Below, piece by piece: positions 16,877 through 26,088 of a stretch of DNA of 41,833 nucleotides. Made by a program: the position numbers and the translations under genes. The DNA is from Verrucomicrobiota bacterium (GTDB lineage Bacteria > Verrucomicrobiota > Verrucomicrobiia > Limisphaerales > UBA9464), in contig VHCG01000036.1 in the NCBI GenBank assembly GCA_016871805.1, positions 1 to 41,833 of the forward strand. The letters run 5' to 3'. Numbering within the stretch: the stretch's first letter is position 1; each line of letters opens with the position of its first letter. The notes below the pieces were generated by a model, which was not told the origin of the DNA, ran no database searches, and worked only from the letters and a program-made list of their open reading frames with translations.

Positions 16877-17359
16877 ACGCGTTGAGCCTGTCCTCCAGCA
16901 GACCCATCCGCTGCTGCAACCGTCGAGACCCGGTGTCGTCGTGCCCCCAGGGTCCTGGGACCTCGATGCTGCATCGCAGTCTGCCCGTAGCGCCTCGAGG
17001 AGCTGCGCCCGTTCCCCATGCGCTTCCTTGAGATCCAGGGAGACCTCCTCCGGGGACCGCATGTCGCGCAGCTGTCGGACAAGGCTTTCCAGCTGACCCG
17101 CAAGTTGGTGGGGCGAAACCGCATCCAGTTTCGAGGCTGGATTCCCACGGCGCGTGTAGATCCCTTCGAGGACCGCCCGGACCGCCACGCCGAGGTCCTC
17201 CAGATCCTCCGCCGGACGCTGGCCACGCACCACCAGTTCCGTGCCAACGAGGCACCCCGGCAAGAGGTGAACCAGGTCAGACCAACCGTCCTCGCCCCTG
17301 CCAAGGGCATTTCGGAGGAACATCATCAGCCGTTTCATGTTGATCGTCTCAAATGTCAT
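16785..17359 (-). pseudogene. Small unknown gene, apparently frameshifted
   Basis: Begins at ATG 17359 with a strong ribosome site. The first frame encodes MTFETINMKRLMMFLRNALG and continues sensibly to LLEALRADCDAASRS (about 130 residues: a predicted helical, Arg/Glu-rich protein). The conserved C-terminus (RLNALHKELERCGRWKAMVL, GSLVNLDDPLCIRK) lies in a second frame ending at TAG 16785. Reading must shift between about 16930 and 16990. Without a shift the first frame runs on to 16757 as low-quality Ser/Gly/Trp-rich sequence. Because the second-frame C-terminus is shared with the fragment at 12869-13057, I take it as the original one. Simplest reading: an indel. The family is not recognised. 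Confidence 0.6.
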
Positions 17360-17364
17360 GGATT

Positions 17365-17370
17365 CCTCCT
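17365..17370 (-). promoter_or_regulatory. Strong Shine-Dalgarno site of the small unknown gene
   Basis: AGGAGG on the minus strand, five bases before ATG 17359. Most genes here lack a clear site, so this one stands out and fixes the start of the frameshifted gene. Confidence 0.75.
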
Positions 17371-17537
17371 CTTCCGGATGGAAAACCTGCGTGACGGAAA
17401 CCATCGGCGTCAGCCCGGAAGTGGAGCCCTGCCCATGGCCGGGATTCCGGGGCGCACCGCGGGACGTTCCCCTCCTTCACCGGTCCGGCCTCAGGCTGTG
17501 ACCATGGATGTCACTCCGGTCTGCAATGATGGCGGCC

Positions 17538-18479
17538 ATGACAGACACCCCATTCCGCCTCTCGGAACCCTTCACCCACGAGAACCTCACCCTTCGCCTG
17601 ATCCATGGGCCCGACACGTTCGACGGCACCCGGTTCATGCCGCTCGCCGAGGCCCTCCAGGCCAGGTCCGTCCTGGTCCACGAGACCGGTGAGGTCGGCC
17701 AGCTCGAGGTCGAGAACCTGTCGGAACACCTCGACCTCTACATCCAGGCCGGCGACATCGTGAAGGGCGGCCGCCAGGACCGCACCCTCGGGGTCGATCT
17801 CGTCCTGCCCGCCCGATCCGGGCGGGTTCCGATCCCCTCGTTCTGTGTGGAGCGGGGCCGCTGGCATCGGCGCGCCAATGAGGACGCCACCCATTTCTCC
17901 AGCTCGGACATGCATCTTGCCGGCAAGAAGCTCCGGATGGCCGCGAAGCTCGGCCGGAGCCAGGCCGAGGTCTGGAGACGCATCGCAGACTCCCAGCAGG
18001 CCCTCGCGGCCAGCCTCGGGGAGGAGGTCTGCCACAAGGTCTCCCCGTCCAGCTACCAGCTCACCCGGGAACACGAGGGGATCCAGAGGCGCCGCGGCGA
18101 GTTCCACGCCCGCCTTGGAGGTCTGGTGTCGGATAGGGCCGACGCCGTCGGCTACCTCTTCGAGGTGAACGGCGCGCTCAGCTCGGCCGACGTCTACGGC
18201 TCCCACGTCCTGTTCCTGAAGCTGTGGGACAAGCTGCTCGACGCGGCGATCCTCGAGGCCCTCGAGGAATCCGGCCAGCCGCAGCGCAAGGGCGCCCTGG
18301 ACACCGCCGCGGAGATCCGTCCCTGGCTCGACTCCCCGGAGTCGGGCGACCTGGTCCGCCGCGAACCCGTGCCGCCCCGGGTCGAGCTCATCACCCGACG
18401 CACCGACCACTCGGTCCGCTTCGACACCCACGACCAGGCCCTCGGCACGCTCCTCCACCGGAGCCTGATCACGAACTGA
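17538..18479 (+). CDS. ARPP-1 / DUF6569-type protein
   Basis: A 313-residue protein from ATG 17538 (in-frame upstream starts at 17508 and 17526 add only a few residues). The first third carries the block I associate with the ARPP-1 / DUF6569 family: LEVENLSEHLDLYIQAGDIV (56-75), KGGRQDRTLGVDLVLP, then VPIPSFCVERGRW (97-109). No signal peptide is seen. The family is named for association with ADP-ribosylglycohydrolase- and rhodanese-phosphatase-like proteins; its biochemical role is not established to my knowledge. It is a single gene upstream of recC, separated by 470 bases, so co-transcription is doubtful. Confidence 0.75.
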   Translation: MTDTPFRLSEPFTHENLTLRLIHGPDTFDGTRFMPLAEALQARSVLVHETGEVGQLEVENLSEHLDLYIQAGDIVKGGRQDRTLGVDLVLPARSGRVPIPSFCVERGRWHRRANEDATHFSSSDMHLAGKKLRMAAKLGRSQAEVWRRIADSQQALAASLGEEVCHKVSPSSYQLTREHEGIQRRRGEFHARLGGLVSDRADAVGYLFEVNGALSSADVYGSHVLFLKLWDKLLDAAILEALEESGQPQRKGALDTAAEIRPWLDSPESGDLVRREPVPPRVELITRRTDHSVRFDTHDQALGTLLHRSLITN

Positions 18480-18952
18480 GAGCGGACCGTAGCTCGTCAC
18501 TGGATCATGGGCGTCCCCGACCTCCGAAGCGGAGTCCACCCGGAGGCGGGGGCCCAGAGGTCCATGGTGTCGGCCAGCCGACCGAGGCGGGTGTCGCGGG
18601 TGGGACAGGACGGAACCGCGGGCACCTCCGCCGGTTTCTTGTCCCTCCCCTCCCCATTCCTCCCCAGCGCCTGGGCGTCGCCGTGGAAGCCCCTCTTCCG
18701 GGCACGCTTCGTGTGTCCATTCCTGTCACACCGATCCCGCATGATGGGTTCCATGACCCCAACCCCTGGGAGCCCCGGCGTTCCGAAGCCATGTGAGAGG
18801 CAATCCCCCGCACCATCCCGGTCCGTGACCTGTTCCCGGCCCGTCCATGTCCCTGGCGACGTCGGCGAAACCGGGCGGCCCACACACCGTGGGTGGACAG
18901 TTCAGAGGGACCGGGGTTCACTCCGACTGCAGCCTTCGAAGAATCTCCCCGC
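18480..18952. other. Intergenic stretch, no supported gene
   Basis: A minus-strand open frame (18497-18754, 85 codons) has a plausible start but an Arg/Pro-rich composition typical of chance frames in GC-rich DNA, and I do not recognise it. A short imperfect inverted repeat (CTCCG...CGGAG near 18520) just after the ARPP-1 gene could be part of a terminator, with no T-run. Confidence 0.4.
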
Positions 18953-21900
18953 ATGAGCCTGTCCCTGAGCCTCTGTGACCGTCCGGAAGAGGTGCTCCTC
19001 CATCTCTCCGACCGCCTTGCCGCCGTCCAGCGCGGGGCCGCGGTGGGATCGGGCATCCCGCGTCCGATCCGGGTCATCGTGCCCACGTCCCAATTCGCCG
19101 AATGGCTCCAGATCGGGCTCGCACGCAGGAACGGTGTGAGCATGGGCCTCGAATTCGTGCCCCTCTCCGCCTATCCCCGCGGATTCGGGGACGAGGTGCC
19201 GGTCCCCGTGTCCCGGTCGTTTGCAGCATGGAAGGCGGATGCCCTGAGGTGGCGGATCCTGCCGCATGTCGACGGGTTCGCCCCGCGACTGGGCGTCGAC
19301 GACGGCGGCGCAGGGATCTCCCCGCGGGATCGGCTGGCCTTCGCAGGACTGCTCGCGCGTCAGCTCGAGCGGTACGGACGGTTCCGTCCGGAGGGGATCA
19401 GGAGCTGGTCGTCCGCCGGATGGTGGGATCCCCTCGCCGACACACCCCCGGAGGACGAGGCGTGGCAGCGGGAACTCTGGCGCCGTCTTGCCGCGGAGCT
19501 TGGCGGAATCCCCCATCCGGCCTGCCTGGATCCAGACCCCGCAGACGCTCCCGATCCCTCCCGCCCTCCCCTGTTCGTCGTTGGGAATGACCGGCTCGAC
19601 CCGCTGATGCTGGACCATTTCAGCAGACTCGCCGGACGTGGATGGGCGATCGAATGCCTCCTCCTGGTGCCGACCAAGGTCGGCGAGGAATCGAGGGACG
19701 GGGGGCCTCGTGCCGGGGCGGACGACCCGGCAGCGGAAGGGAATCCCCTGATGTCCAACCTCGGCCAACGTGGACTGGCTTTTCTGCGGATGGTGCGGGA
19801 ACGACTGCCGCTGATGGACCCCGTCCGGTCCGGATTCCGTCCGTCGACGGCAGGCGGACCGACCCTTCTGTCCAGGATCCAGTCGGATCTCCGGGAGCGG
19901 TGCCGTCCGGGCGGGGCCCCACCTGCAGTTCCACGGACGGACAGCAGCCTCCAGATCCACTGCTGCCACAGCCCCCGACGTGAGCTGGAGGTGCTCCGCG
20001 ACGAGCTCCTGCGGGCGCTGGGGGATCTGCGGGATCTGAGGCCCCACGACATCCTCGTCGCGGTGACGGACCTCGACACCTATGCCCCGCTGATCGAAGG
20101 GGTGCTCGGGGCGGCCCTCGGGCCTGTGGGGAGTCCCGAGGACCAGCCATCCGTGGCGCCCGGGAAGGAGCCGCGGGACCACCTGCCGGTGAGGCTGACC
20201 GCCATTCCGGCACGGGAAGCCAACCCGGTCTCGGCGGGCCTGCTCGCGCTGCTGCGGCTCGCGCTGGGACGTCGCACCGCCAGCGAGGTGATCGACCTGC
20301 TCGGCCTCCCAGCCGTGCTGCACCACCTCGAGGTGGAGGAGGACGACAGCATCCGGGCCACCCTGGTCGAGACGATCCGCCAGGTCGGTCTCACCCATGG
20401 GTTCGGCGGTCCGGGCAGTCGGGAGGAGGGCACCTGGGCCGCGGCCATCGAACGCATCGTGGCGGGACTCTGGTTCGGCACGGTGCCTGCGGCCGACTCC
20501 GCGGCAGGCCACCTCGTCCTGCCATTCGCCAGCGATCTCGCCCAGGACGAGCCGAAGAAGCTGGCGCTGGCGGGGTGGCTGGGTCGCGTCGCGTCCCACC
20601 TCACGGCCTGGGAGGTCGCCGTTCCGGCCCGCGACTGGGCCGAACGGCTGGATGCCGCCATCACACACCTCCTGTGGTCGGAGGATCAGGCCGACCCGGT
20701 CGCCGCGGCCCGACGGCTCCTCACGGAGCTGCGGGATGTGGAGGCACCGACACCGCTCGACGTCGGAGGCGTCCTCGACTGGCTGGAGGCCAGGCTCGAG
20801 AACGAGACGAGCCTCCGGACCAGCCTCGACGGAAGGATCCTCGTCGGACGCCTGGACCAGATCCACGGACTGCCCTGCCGGGTCCTGGCGATCCTGGGCC
20901 TCCAGGATGGCGCATTCCCCCGAAAATCACGATTCCCCGCGTGGGATCTTCTGGTCCAGCGGCCGGAGGTCTGGGACGAGGATCCGCGGAGCCAGGACCG
21001 GCAGTGCTTCCTCGACCTGGTCCTCGCCCCCACGGATCGCCTCATCCTCATGGCCTCCAACCGCAGCCTGCGCACCCCGCACGACGGGCCCCTGTCCTCC
21101 TGTGTCGAGGACCTGCTCCGGGTCGCCCGGGACACGATGGGACCGCGGTCGGAAACCCCGGACCCCGCGCAACACCTCGTCCGTCCCCATCCGGTGCATC
21201 CGTTCTCCGATGCCTACTTCCGGAGGGACGCTGCACTGCCACCCTCCTTCAGCCAGACGGCCCATGCGATCGCGACCGGGCTCGGCTCCGCCTCCGGTGG
21301 CGGATTGGTTCCCTTCTTCGGTGGCGTGGACACACCGGTCGGGCCGGGACCCGGGGAGCTTTCCCTGACGGACCTGATCTCCTTCTGGAAGAATCCGGCA
21401 CGGGGCTGGCTCAAGGCCCTCGAGGTGGCGTCCGAGGAGGATGAGGACGATGACCGGGATCTCGATGATGCGCCGATCGACCTTGGACCGCTCGAGGAAT
21501 ATTCCGCCCGGGACAAGGCCATTGCTGCGAAGCTCGATTCGTCCCGCGACGGGGATCCAAAGGTCATGGGCGCCCGACTCCGGGCCGGGCGCCGACTCCC
21601 GCCGGGAGCCCTTGGGGAGCTCACCTGGGAGCGTGTCTGCCTCGAGTGCGACCCCTTGGCCTCGGCCCTCCGGCGCCTCCTGCCCCGGATCCGGATCGAG
21701 TCGCTGAAGCATCCCATTCCCGGCGGCGGGCACCTCGTGGGGGACTGCAGGTGGATTCCCGGCTCCGAATCCGATCCGACCGGTCGCCTCGTGGAGTACC
21801 GTCCCGGGGGATACGACAAGAAGCCCCAACACCAGCTGGGACCCTTCCTCAGGACCCTTTTGATGACCGTCTGTCTCGACAGCCCCGTCGAGTGCCAGGT

Positions 21901-22366
21901 GTTGGGCCTCGATTGTCCCTCCGGCTGGATCCTGCCATCGATCCCGCCCGAAAGAGCCCGGACCCTGCTCGACGGCTTCCTGGAAGGCCATCGGCTGGGA
22001 CGGCATCGCCCCCTGTGTCATGCACCCGAGACAGGATCAACGCTGGCCGAGGCGCTGAAGGAGGATCCGGGGACCCGGGATCTGGGCCCTGCGAGGGAGG
22101 AGTGGGAGAAGGAGGGGTGGAACGGCTCCCCGCCGGGTGAGGGCCTCCACCCGGCCGCCCGACTCGCCTGGCGGGATTCGGACCCGTTCTCGGAGGAACG
22201 GGTCGATGACTGGATCCGGTGGAGCTGTCTGGTGTCCAGGCCCCTTTCGGAATGGTGGGACAGCCGGGTCACGACCGCGGAGGCGGCGGCTGGGGCGACG
22301 GGATCCCCATCGGGAGGCACGGGGCGGGGAAAACGTCCGGCAAAGACCAAAACGTCCAAACCATGA
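18953..22366 (+). CDS. recC: RecC, exonuclease V gamma subunit
   Basis: A 1137-residue protein from ATG 18953. The N-terminus (LSLCDRPEEVLLHLSDRLAA, then RVIVPTSQFAEWLQIGLARR) and the block ILVGRLDQIHGLPCRVLAIL / GLQDGAFPRK are typical RecC, an inactivated helicase-like subunit that scans for Chi and splits the duplex. LSLTDLISFWKNPARGWLK and the C-terminal region match the inactive nuclease-like domain. It heads a recC-recB-recD operon: its TGA overlaps the recB ATG by four bases. RecBCD resects double-strand breaks for recombination and degrades linear foreign DNA. Confidence 0.93.
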   Translation: MSLSLSLCDRPEEVLLHLSDRLAAVQRGAAVGSGIPRPIRVIVPTSQFAEWLQIGLARRNGVSMGLEFVPLSAYPRGFGDEVPVPVSRSFAAWKADALRWRILPHVDGFAPRLGVDDGGAGISPRDRLAFAGLLARQLERYGRFRPEGIRSWSSAGWWDPLADTPPEDEAWQRELWRRLAAELGGIPHPACLDPDPADAPDPSRPPLFVVGNDRLDPLMLDHFSRLAGRGWAIECLLLVPTKVGEESRDGGPRAGADDPAAEGNPLMSNLGQRGLAFLRMVRERLPLMDPVRSGFRPSTAGGPTLLSRIQSDLRERCRPGGAPPAVPRTDSSLQIHCCHSPRRELEVLRDELLRALGDLRDLRPHDILVAVTDLDTYAPLIEGVLGAALGPVGSPEDQPSVAPGKEPRDHLPVRLTAIPAREANPVSAGLLALLRLALGRRTASEVIDLLGLPAVLHHLEVEEDDSIRATLVETIRQVGLTHGFGGPGSREEGTWAAAIERIVAGLWFGTVPAADSAAGHLVLPFASDLAQDEPKKLALAGWLGRVASHLTAWEVAVPARDWAERLDAAITHLLWSEDQADPVAAARRLLTELRDVEAPTPLDVGGVLDWLEARLENETSLRTSLDGRILVGRLDQIHGLPCRVLAILGLQDGAFPRKSRFPAWDLLVQRPEVWDEDPRSQDRQCFLDLVLAPTDRLILMASNRSLRTPHDGPLSSCVEDLLRVARDTMGPRSETPDPAQHLVRPHPVHPFSDAYFRRDAALPPSFSQTAHAIATGLGSASGGGLVPFFGGVDTPVGPGPGELSLTDLISFWKNPARGWLKALEVASEEDEDDDRDLDDAPIDLGPLEEYSARDKAIAAKLDSSRDGDPKVMGARLRAGRRLPPGALGELTWERVCLECDPLASALRRLLPRIRIESLKHPIPGGGHLVGDCRWIPGSESDPTGRLVEYRPGGYDKKPQHQLGPFLRTLLMTVCLDSPVECQVLGLDCPSGWILPSIPPERARTLLDGFLEGHRLGRHRPLCHAPETGSTLAEALKEDPGTRDLGPAREEWEKEGWNGSPPGEGLHPAARLAWRDSDPFSEERVDDWIRWSCLVSRPLSEWWDSRVTTAEAAAGATGSPSGGTGRGKRPAKTKTSKP

Positions 22367-25300
22367 ACACCCCGACATCCCCCCAGCCGCTCCATCTGCG
22401 CTCCTCCCAGTTCGCCCCGGGGCTGACGGTGATCGAGGCCAGCGCAGGCACCGGCAAGACCTACTCCATCAGCCATCTCGTCCCGCGTCTGCTCCTAGAA
22501 GGATCGCTGCCCGACCTGTCGCGGCTCCTCCTGGTGACCTTCACGAAGGATGCGGCCCGCGAACTGGCCGACCGGGTCCGAAGGGTCCTGGCGGTCCTCG
22601 CGGCGCCACCGGTGGCGGACCCGGGCATCGAGACCGAGGACATCGCGGCACTCCGCGTGCGGCTCGTCGCCGATGACACGGCGACGGTCCGTCTCCGCCG
22701 GGCCATGGCGAACCTGGACCATCTGGCCGTATCGACCATCCATGCCTTCTGCCAGCGGACGCTCCAGCAGGAGGGGGCGCTCTGCGGACTGCCGGTGCTG
22801 CCCGAGGTCGTGACCGACGATTCCGAGCAGCGACGGCTGGCGTTGCGGCAGGCCTGGATCGGCCGACTGCGGGACGACCCCCTCATGGCGGCGATCGCCA
22901 CGGGTCTGGAGTGGTCCCTCGACGACGCAAAGACCGTGGCGGACGCGTTTCGCCGCGTCCCGCCACCGGTGCCCCGACCGGAACCCCGGGGGATGGAGAC
23001 CGTGCGGGCGGAGATGGAAGTCATCATCACGAGGCTTGCGATCGCGGAGAACTGGTCGGACATCCAAGGACGCATCGGCGCCATGTCCCGGTGGAACAAG
23101 GGGGGGCCGGCGGATTCCGCGGAGGCCATCGACTGGCTGAGGGCGATCCATGGGGGATCGGCCCGTGATGCCGGATTCTGGTTTGCCGTGTCGCGGGCTG
23201 TGAAGAAGCTGTGGAGCAAGGTTCCCAGCGCCAGCAAGCCCGGCATCGAATCCTCGGCCTGGCACCAGGACACCTCCCGGCTGGTTCAGCTTGCCAGCGA
23301 ACTGCAATGGGCCTGGCAGCTCGAGCTCGCCCATGAGGTGGACCAGATGGTGCGGAGAACGCTCGAGCGCCACCGGCTGATCACCCAAGACGGGCTGATC
23401 GGCGCCTTGCATGACGCCCTGCACGGGACGGGTCCGGACGGGAGGACGACGGCGCAGGCCGAGCGTCTGGCAACCCGCCTTGCGGACCGCTACCGGATCG
23501 CCCTCGTCGACGAGTCCCAGGACACCGATCCCCGGCAGTTCGCGATCTTCAAACGCATCTTCCTCCGGGAGGAGCAGCCCCGGCATCTGATCCTCGTGGG
23601 GGATCCGAAGCAGGCGATCTACGGCTTCCGAGGAGCCGATCTGGAGACCTACCTCACCGCCCGCGATCAGGCCCGGAACCGCTTCACCCTCAACCGGACC
23701 TTCCGCTCCCCCCAGGCCCTGGTCGATGCCGTGAACCGGCTCTTCTCGGGACCCCGGCCCTTCCTCAATCCGGCGATGACCTTTGAGCCGGCCGTATCGG
23801 GTCTGGACAGGGACGTTCAGCTGCTCGTGGGCGGCCGATGCCAGTCACGGCTCGACGTGTGGCTGTTTTCCGACTCGGGCAAGGGCAGCTTCCGGCGGAA
23901 GGACGACCGCGTCCGGGGCCTGTCGGCCCGGGTCGCCACCGTCATCACCCATCTGCTCCGGGACGGGGCGATCCTCCGGACCGTCGACCCGAGGGGGAAG
24001 GTTCATGCGGACAGTCCCGTCACATCGGCCGACATCGCGGTGCTGGTGGCCACGAATGCCCAGGCCGACACCATGGCGGAGGCGCTCCAGAAGAGGGGGA
24101 TTCCCGTGGTGATCAACTCGGGGGCCGATGTGTTCGACACGGACGAGGCCCGCGATCTCCTGCTGCTCCTCAAGGCGATCGTCACACCGCGGAGAAAGAC
24201 CCGGCTGCGGGCGGCGCTGGCGACGCGGCTGATCGGCCTCGATGCGACGCGACTGGCCCGGCTCATCGCGAACGACCCGGCCTCGGCCGACGGGGCTACC
24301 GCGGAGGCGACGGCATGGCTGGATCTCTTCACCCACTGGAAGTCCCGATGGGAGGACCATGGGCTCGCCGCGCTGTTTGCGGACCTCGAGTCGCCAGATC
24401 GTGGCCCGATGACTCTCGGGGTGACGCATCGACTCGCCCTGATCCCGCTCACCGGGGAACGCCGGGCCACGAACCACCGCCAGCTGACCGATCTCCTCCT
24501 GCTCGCCAGCCGGGACGAGGCCGACTCTCCCGAGGATCTGGTCCGCTGGCTCGGACAGCAGATCACCCGTGCCGAGACCCGCGCGGACGTCGAGGAACGG
24601 CAGCTGCAGCTGTCCACGGACCGCGACTCCGTCCAGATCCTGACCCTGCACGCCTGCAAGGGACTGGAGTTCCCCCTCGTCTTCTGTCCCTACCTCGCCG
24701 AGCCGCTTCATAACCCCAGGTCGATCGACACCCTGCGCAACGCCGCCACGCCCGGGGCGGAGGGACGCCGGGACGAACTGGTGCACCAGGGGCTCCTCGA
24801 GGGCGGGGACAAGGAGACGACCTCATGGCGGTTTGCAACGGTCCAGCTGGAGGAGCGGTTGCGGCTCGCCTATGTCGCCCTCACCCGGGCCAGGGTCCGG
24901 GTCTGGATGGCCAGCTACAGCTGCTCCGGGAAGGAGAGGGTGAAAAAGGTCAGTTCCCTCGACTGGCTTCTCGACAGGCCTGACCCCGTGGAGGGGTGTT
25001 CCGGGGCGTGGGAGGCCACCGTCAACTCCGGCCGCACCGCACGCCACCAGGCAGTGCTAGAGAGGCTGGGAGCGCGGCACCGCGATGAAGCGCAGCCCGA
25101 GGATGGGCCATGGATGACCTTCGGCCCCCCGCCGGATCCCGATGCCACCCGTCTGGGGAGGGACTCCGCCGGGGAGGTCGGGCAGCTCGTCCCCGCGCCG
25201 ATGCCACCCGTGATCCCGGATCCATGGCGGGTGACCTCATTCTCCACGCTGACCCGGGACCGGAGCGTGCATGGAGACGAGCCGCGGAAGGAGGAGGAGG

Positions 25301-26088
25301 ATCAGGACGATTCCATGACGCGGGTTCGACACCGGGTCGACTCAGGCCATCTCTTCCTTGGCGCACCGGGAGGAGCCGAGGTGGGGACGGTCCTCCATGA
25401 CTGGATCGAGGGGTGGGATTTCAGGCCGTTCGACCCGGTCGCCCTCGCCGAGCATCTCCGGAAGGGACCGAGGCTGCCGGAGCCGCCGGCCGGCACACCC
25501 TCATGGGAGGACATCCTCGGGAACCTCCTCGGGCGGCTTCGGGAGATCCGTCTCCCGGGCGCAGGCGATCTCCCGCTCCACCAGCTCTGTCCGGATCGAC
25601 ACGCCTCCGAGTGGCACTTCCATCTGCCGCTGCGCGAGGACGTGTCCTTCGCCCATCTCGTCGACTGCTTCAGACATCATGCACCGGAGGGCCAGAGCCA
25701 GTATGCGGACAAGCTCGACGCACTCTCCCAGAAGGTGGGCCGAGGCTTCCTACAGGGCTTCATCGACCGTCTGATGCGCACCGGGGACAGCTGGGGGGTG
25801 ATCGACTGGAAGACCAACAGGCTGGGAACGGGACTGGAGGACTACGTCGAGGAGGAGCTGATGCACTGCGCCATGGACTCCCACTACCTGCTGCAGTGCC
25901 ACCTCTATCTGGTCGCCCTCCGTCGACACCTCCGGTTCCTCGACCTTCCATGCACCCACGCCAACCAGTCGTGGCTAGTGTTTCTCCGCGACATCGAGCC
26001 GGGCACCTCCCGCGGTGTCCTGCGGATCCAGCCCTCCGATGCCATGCTCACCGCCCTCGACACCCTCTTTGTCCCATGCACCCGCTGA
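22363..26088 (+). CDS. recB: RecB, exonuclease V beta subunit (helicase-nuclease)
   Basis: A 1241-residue protein starting at ATG 22363 within the recC stop. Walker A ASAGTGKT at 26-33, LLLVTFTKDAARELADRVRR (motif Ia), VDESQDTDPRQFAIF (motif II, near 383), GDPKQAIYGFRGADL (motif III), LTLHACKGLEFPLVF (motif V) and RLAYVALTRARVRV (motif VI) define a UvrD-like 3'-5' helicase. The C-terminal RecB nuclease domain is intact: GVIDWKTNRLG near residue 1145 holds the catalytic Asp/Lys. It overlaps recD by 13 bases. Full-length and no breaks seen. Confidence 0.95.
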   Translation: MNTPTSPQPLHLRSSQFAPGLTVIEASAGTGKTYSISHLVPRLLLEGSLPDLSRLLLVTFTKDAARELADRVRRVLAVLAAPPVADPGIETEDIAALRVRLVADDTATVRLRRAMANLDHLAVSTIHAFCQRTLQQEGALCGLPVLPEVVTDDSEQRRLALRQAWIGRLRDDPLMAAIATGLEWSLDDAKTVADAFRRVPPPVPRPEPRGMETVRAEMEVIITRLAIAENWSDIQGRIGAMSRWNKGGPADSAEAIDWLRAIHGGSARDAGFWFAVSRAVKKLWSKVPSASKPGIESSAWHQDTSRLVQLASELQWAWQLELAHEVDQMVRRTLERHRLITQDGLIGALHDALHGTGPDGRTTAQAERLATRLADRYRIALVDESQDTDPRQFAIFKRIFLREEQPRHLILVGDPKQAIYGFRGADLETYLTARDQARNRFTLNRTFRSPQALVDAVNRLFSGPRPFLNPAMTFEPAVSGLDRDVQLLVGGRCQSRLDVWLFSDSGKGSFRRKDDRVRGLSARVATVITHLLRDGAILRTVDPRGKVHADSPVTSADIAVLVATNAQADTMAEALQKRGIPVVINSGADVFDTDEARDLLLLLKAIVTPRRKTRLRAALATRLIGLDATRLARLIANDPASADGATAEATAWLDLFTHWKSRWEDHGLAALFADLESPDRGPMTLGVTHRLALIPLTGERRATNHRQLTDLLLLASRDEADSPEDLVRWLGQQITRAETRADVEERQLQLSTDRDSVQILTLHACKGLEFPLVFCPYLAEPLHNPRSIDTLRNAATPGAEGRRDELVHQGLLEGGDKETTSWRFATVQLEERLRLAYVALTRARVRVWMASYSCSGKERVKKVSSLDWLLDRPDPVEGCSGAWEATVNSGRTARHQAVLERLGARHRDEAQPEDGPWMTFGPPPDPDATRLGRDSAGEVGQLVPAPMPPVIPDPWRVTSFSTLTRDRSVHGDEPRKEEEDQDDSMTRVRHRVDSGHLFLGAPGGAEVGTVLHDWIEGWDFRPFDPVALAEHLRKGPRLPEPPAGTPSWEDILGNLLGRLREIRLPGAGDLPLHQLCPDRHASEWHFHLPLREDVSFAHLVDCFRHHAPEGQSQYADKLDALSQKVGRGFLQGFIDRLMRTGDSWGVIDWKTNRLGTGLEDYVEEELMHCAMDSHYLLQCHLYLVALRRHLRFLDLPCTHANQSWLVFLRDIEPGTSRGVLRIQPSDAMLTALDTLFVPCTR

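Noticed and set aside
16930..16990. Programmed -1 frameshift in the small gene (CCTGGGGGC run)
   Set aside because: The run is not a proper X-XXY-YYZ slippery heptamer and no stimulating pseudoknot or stem-loop is evident; an indel is simpler.
18902..20866. A 654-codon minus-strand open frame opposite recC
   Set aside because: Antisense shadow of recC; no recognisable motif or plausible start context.
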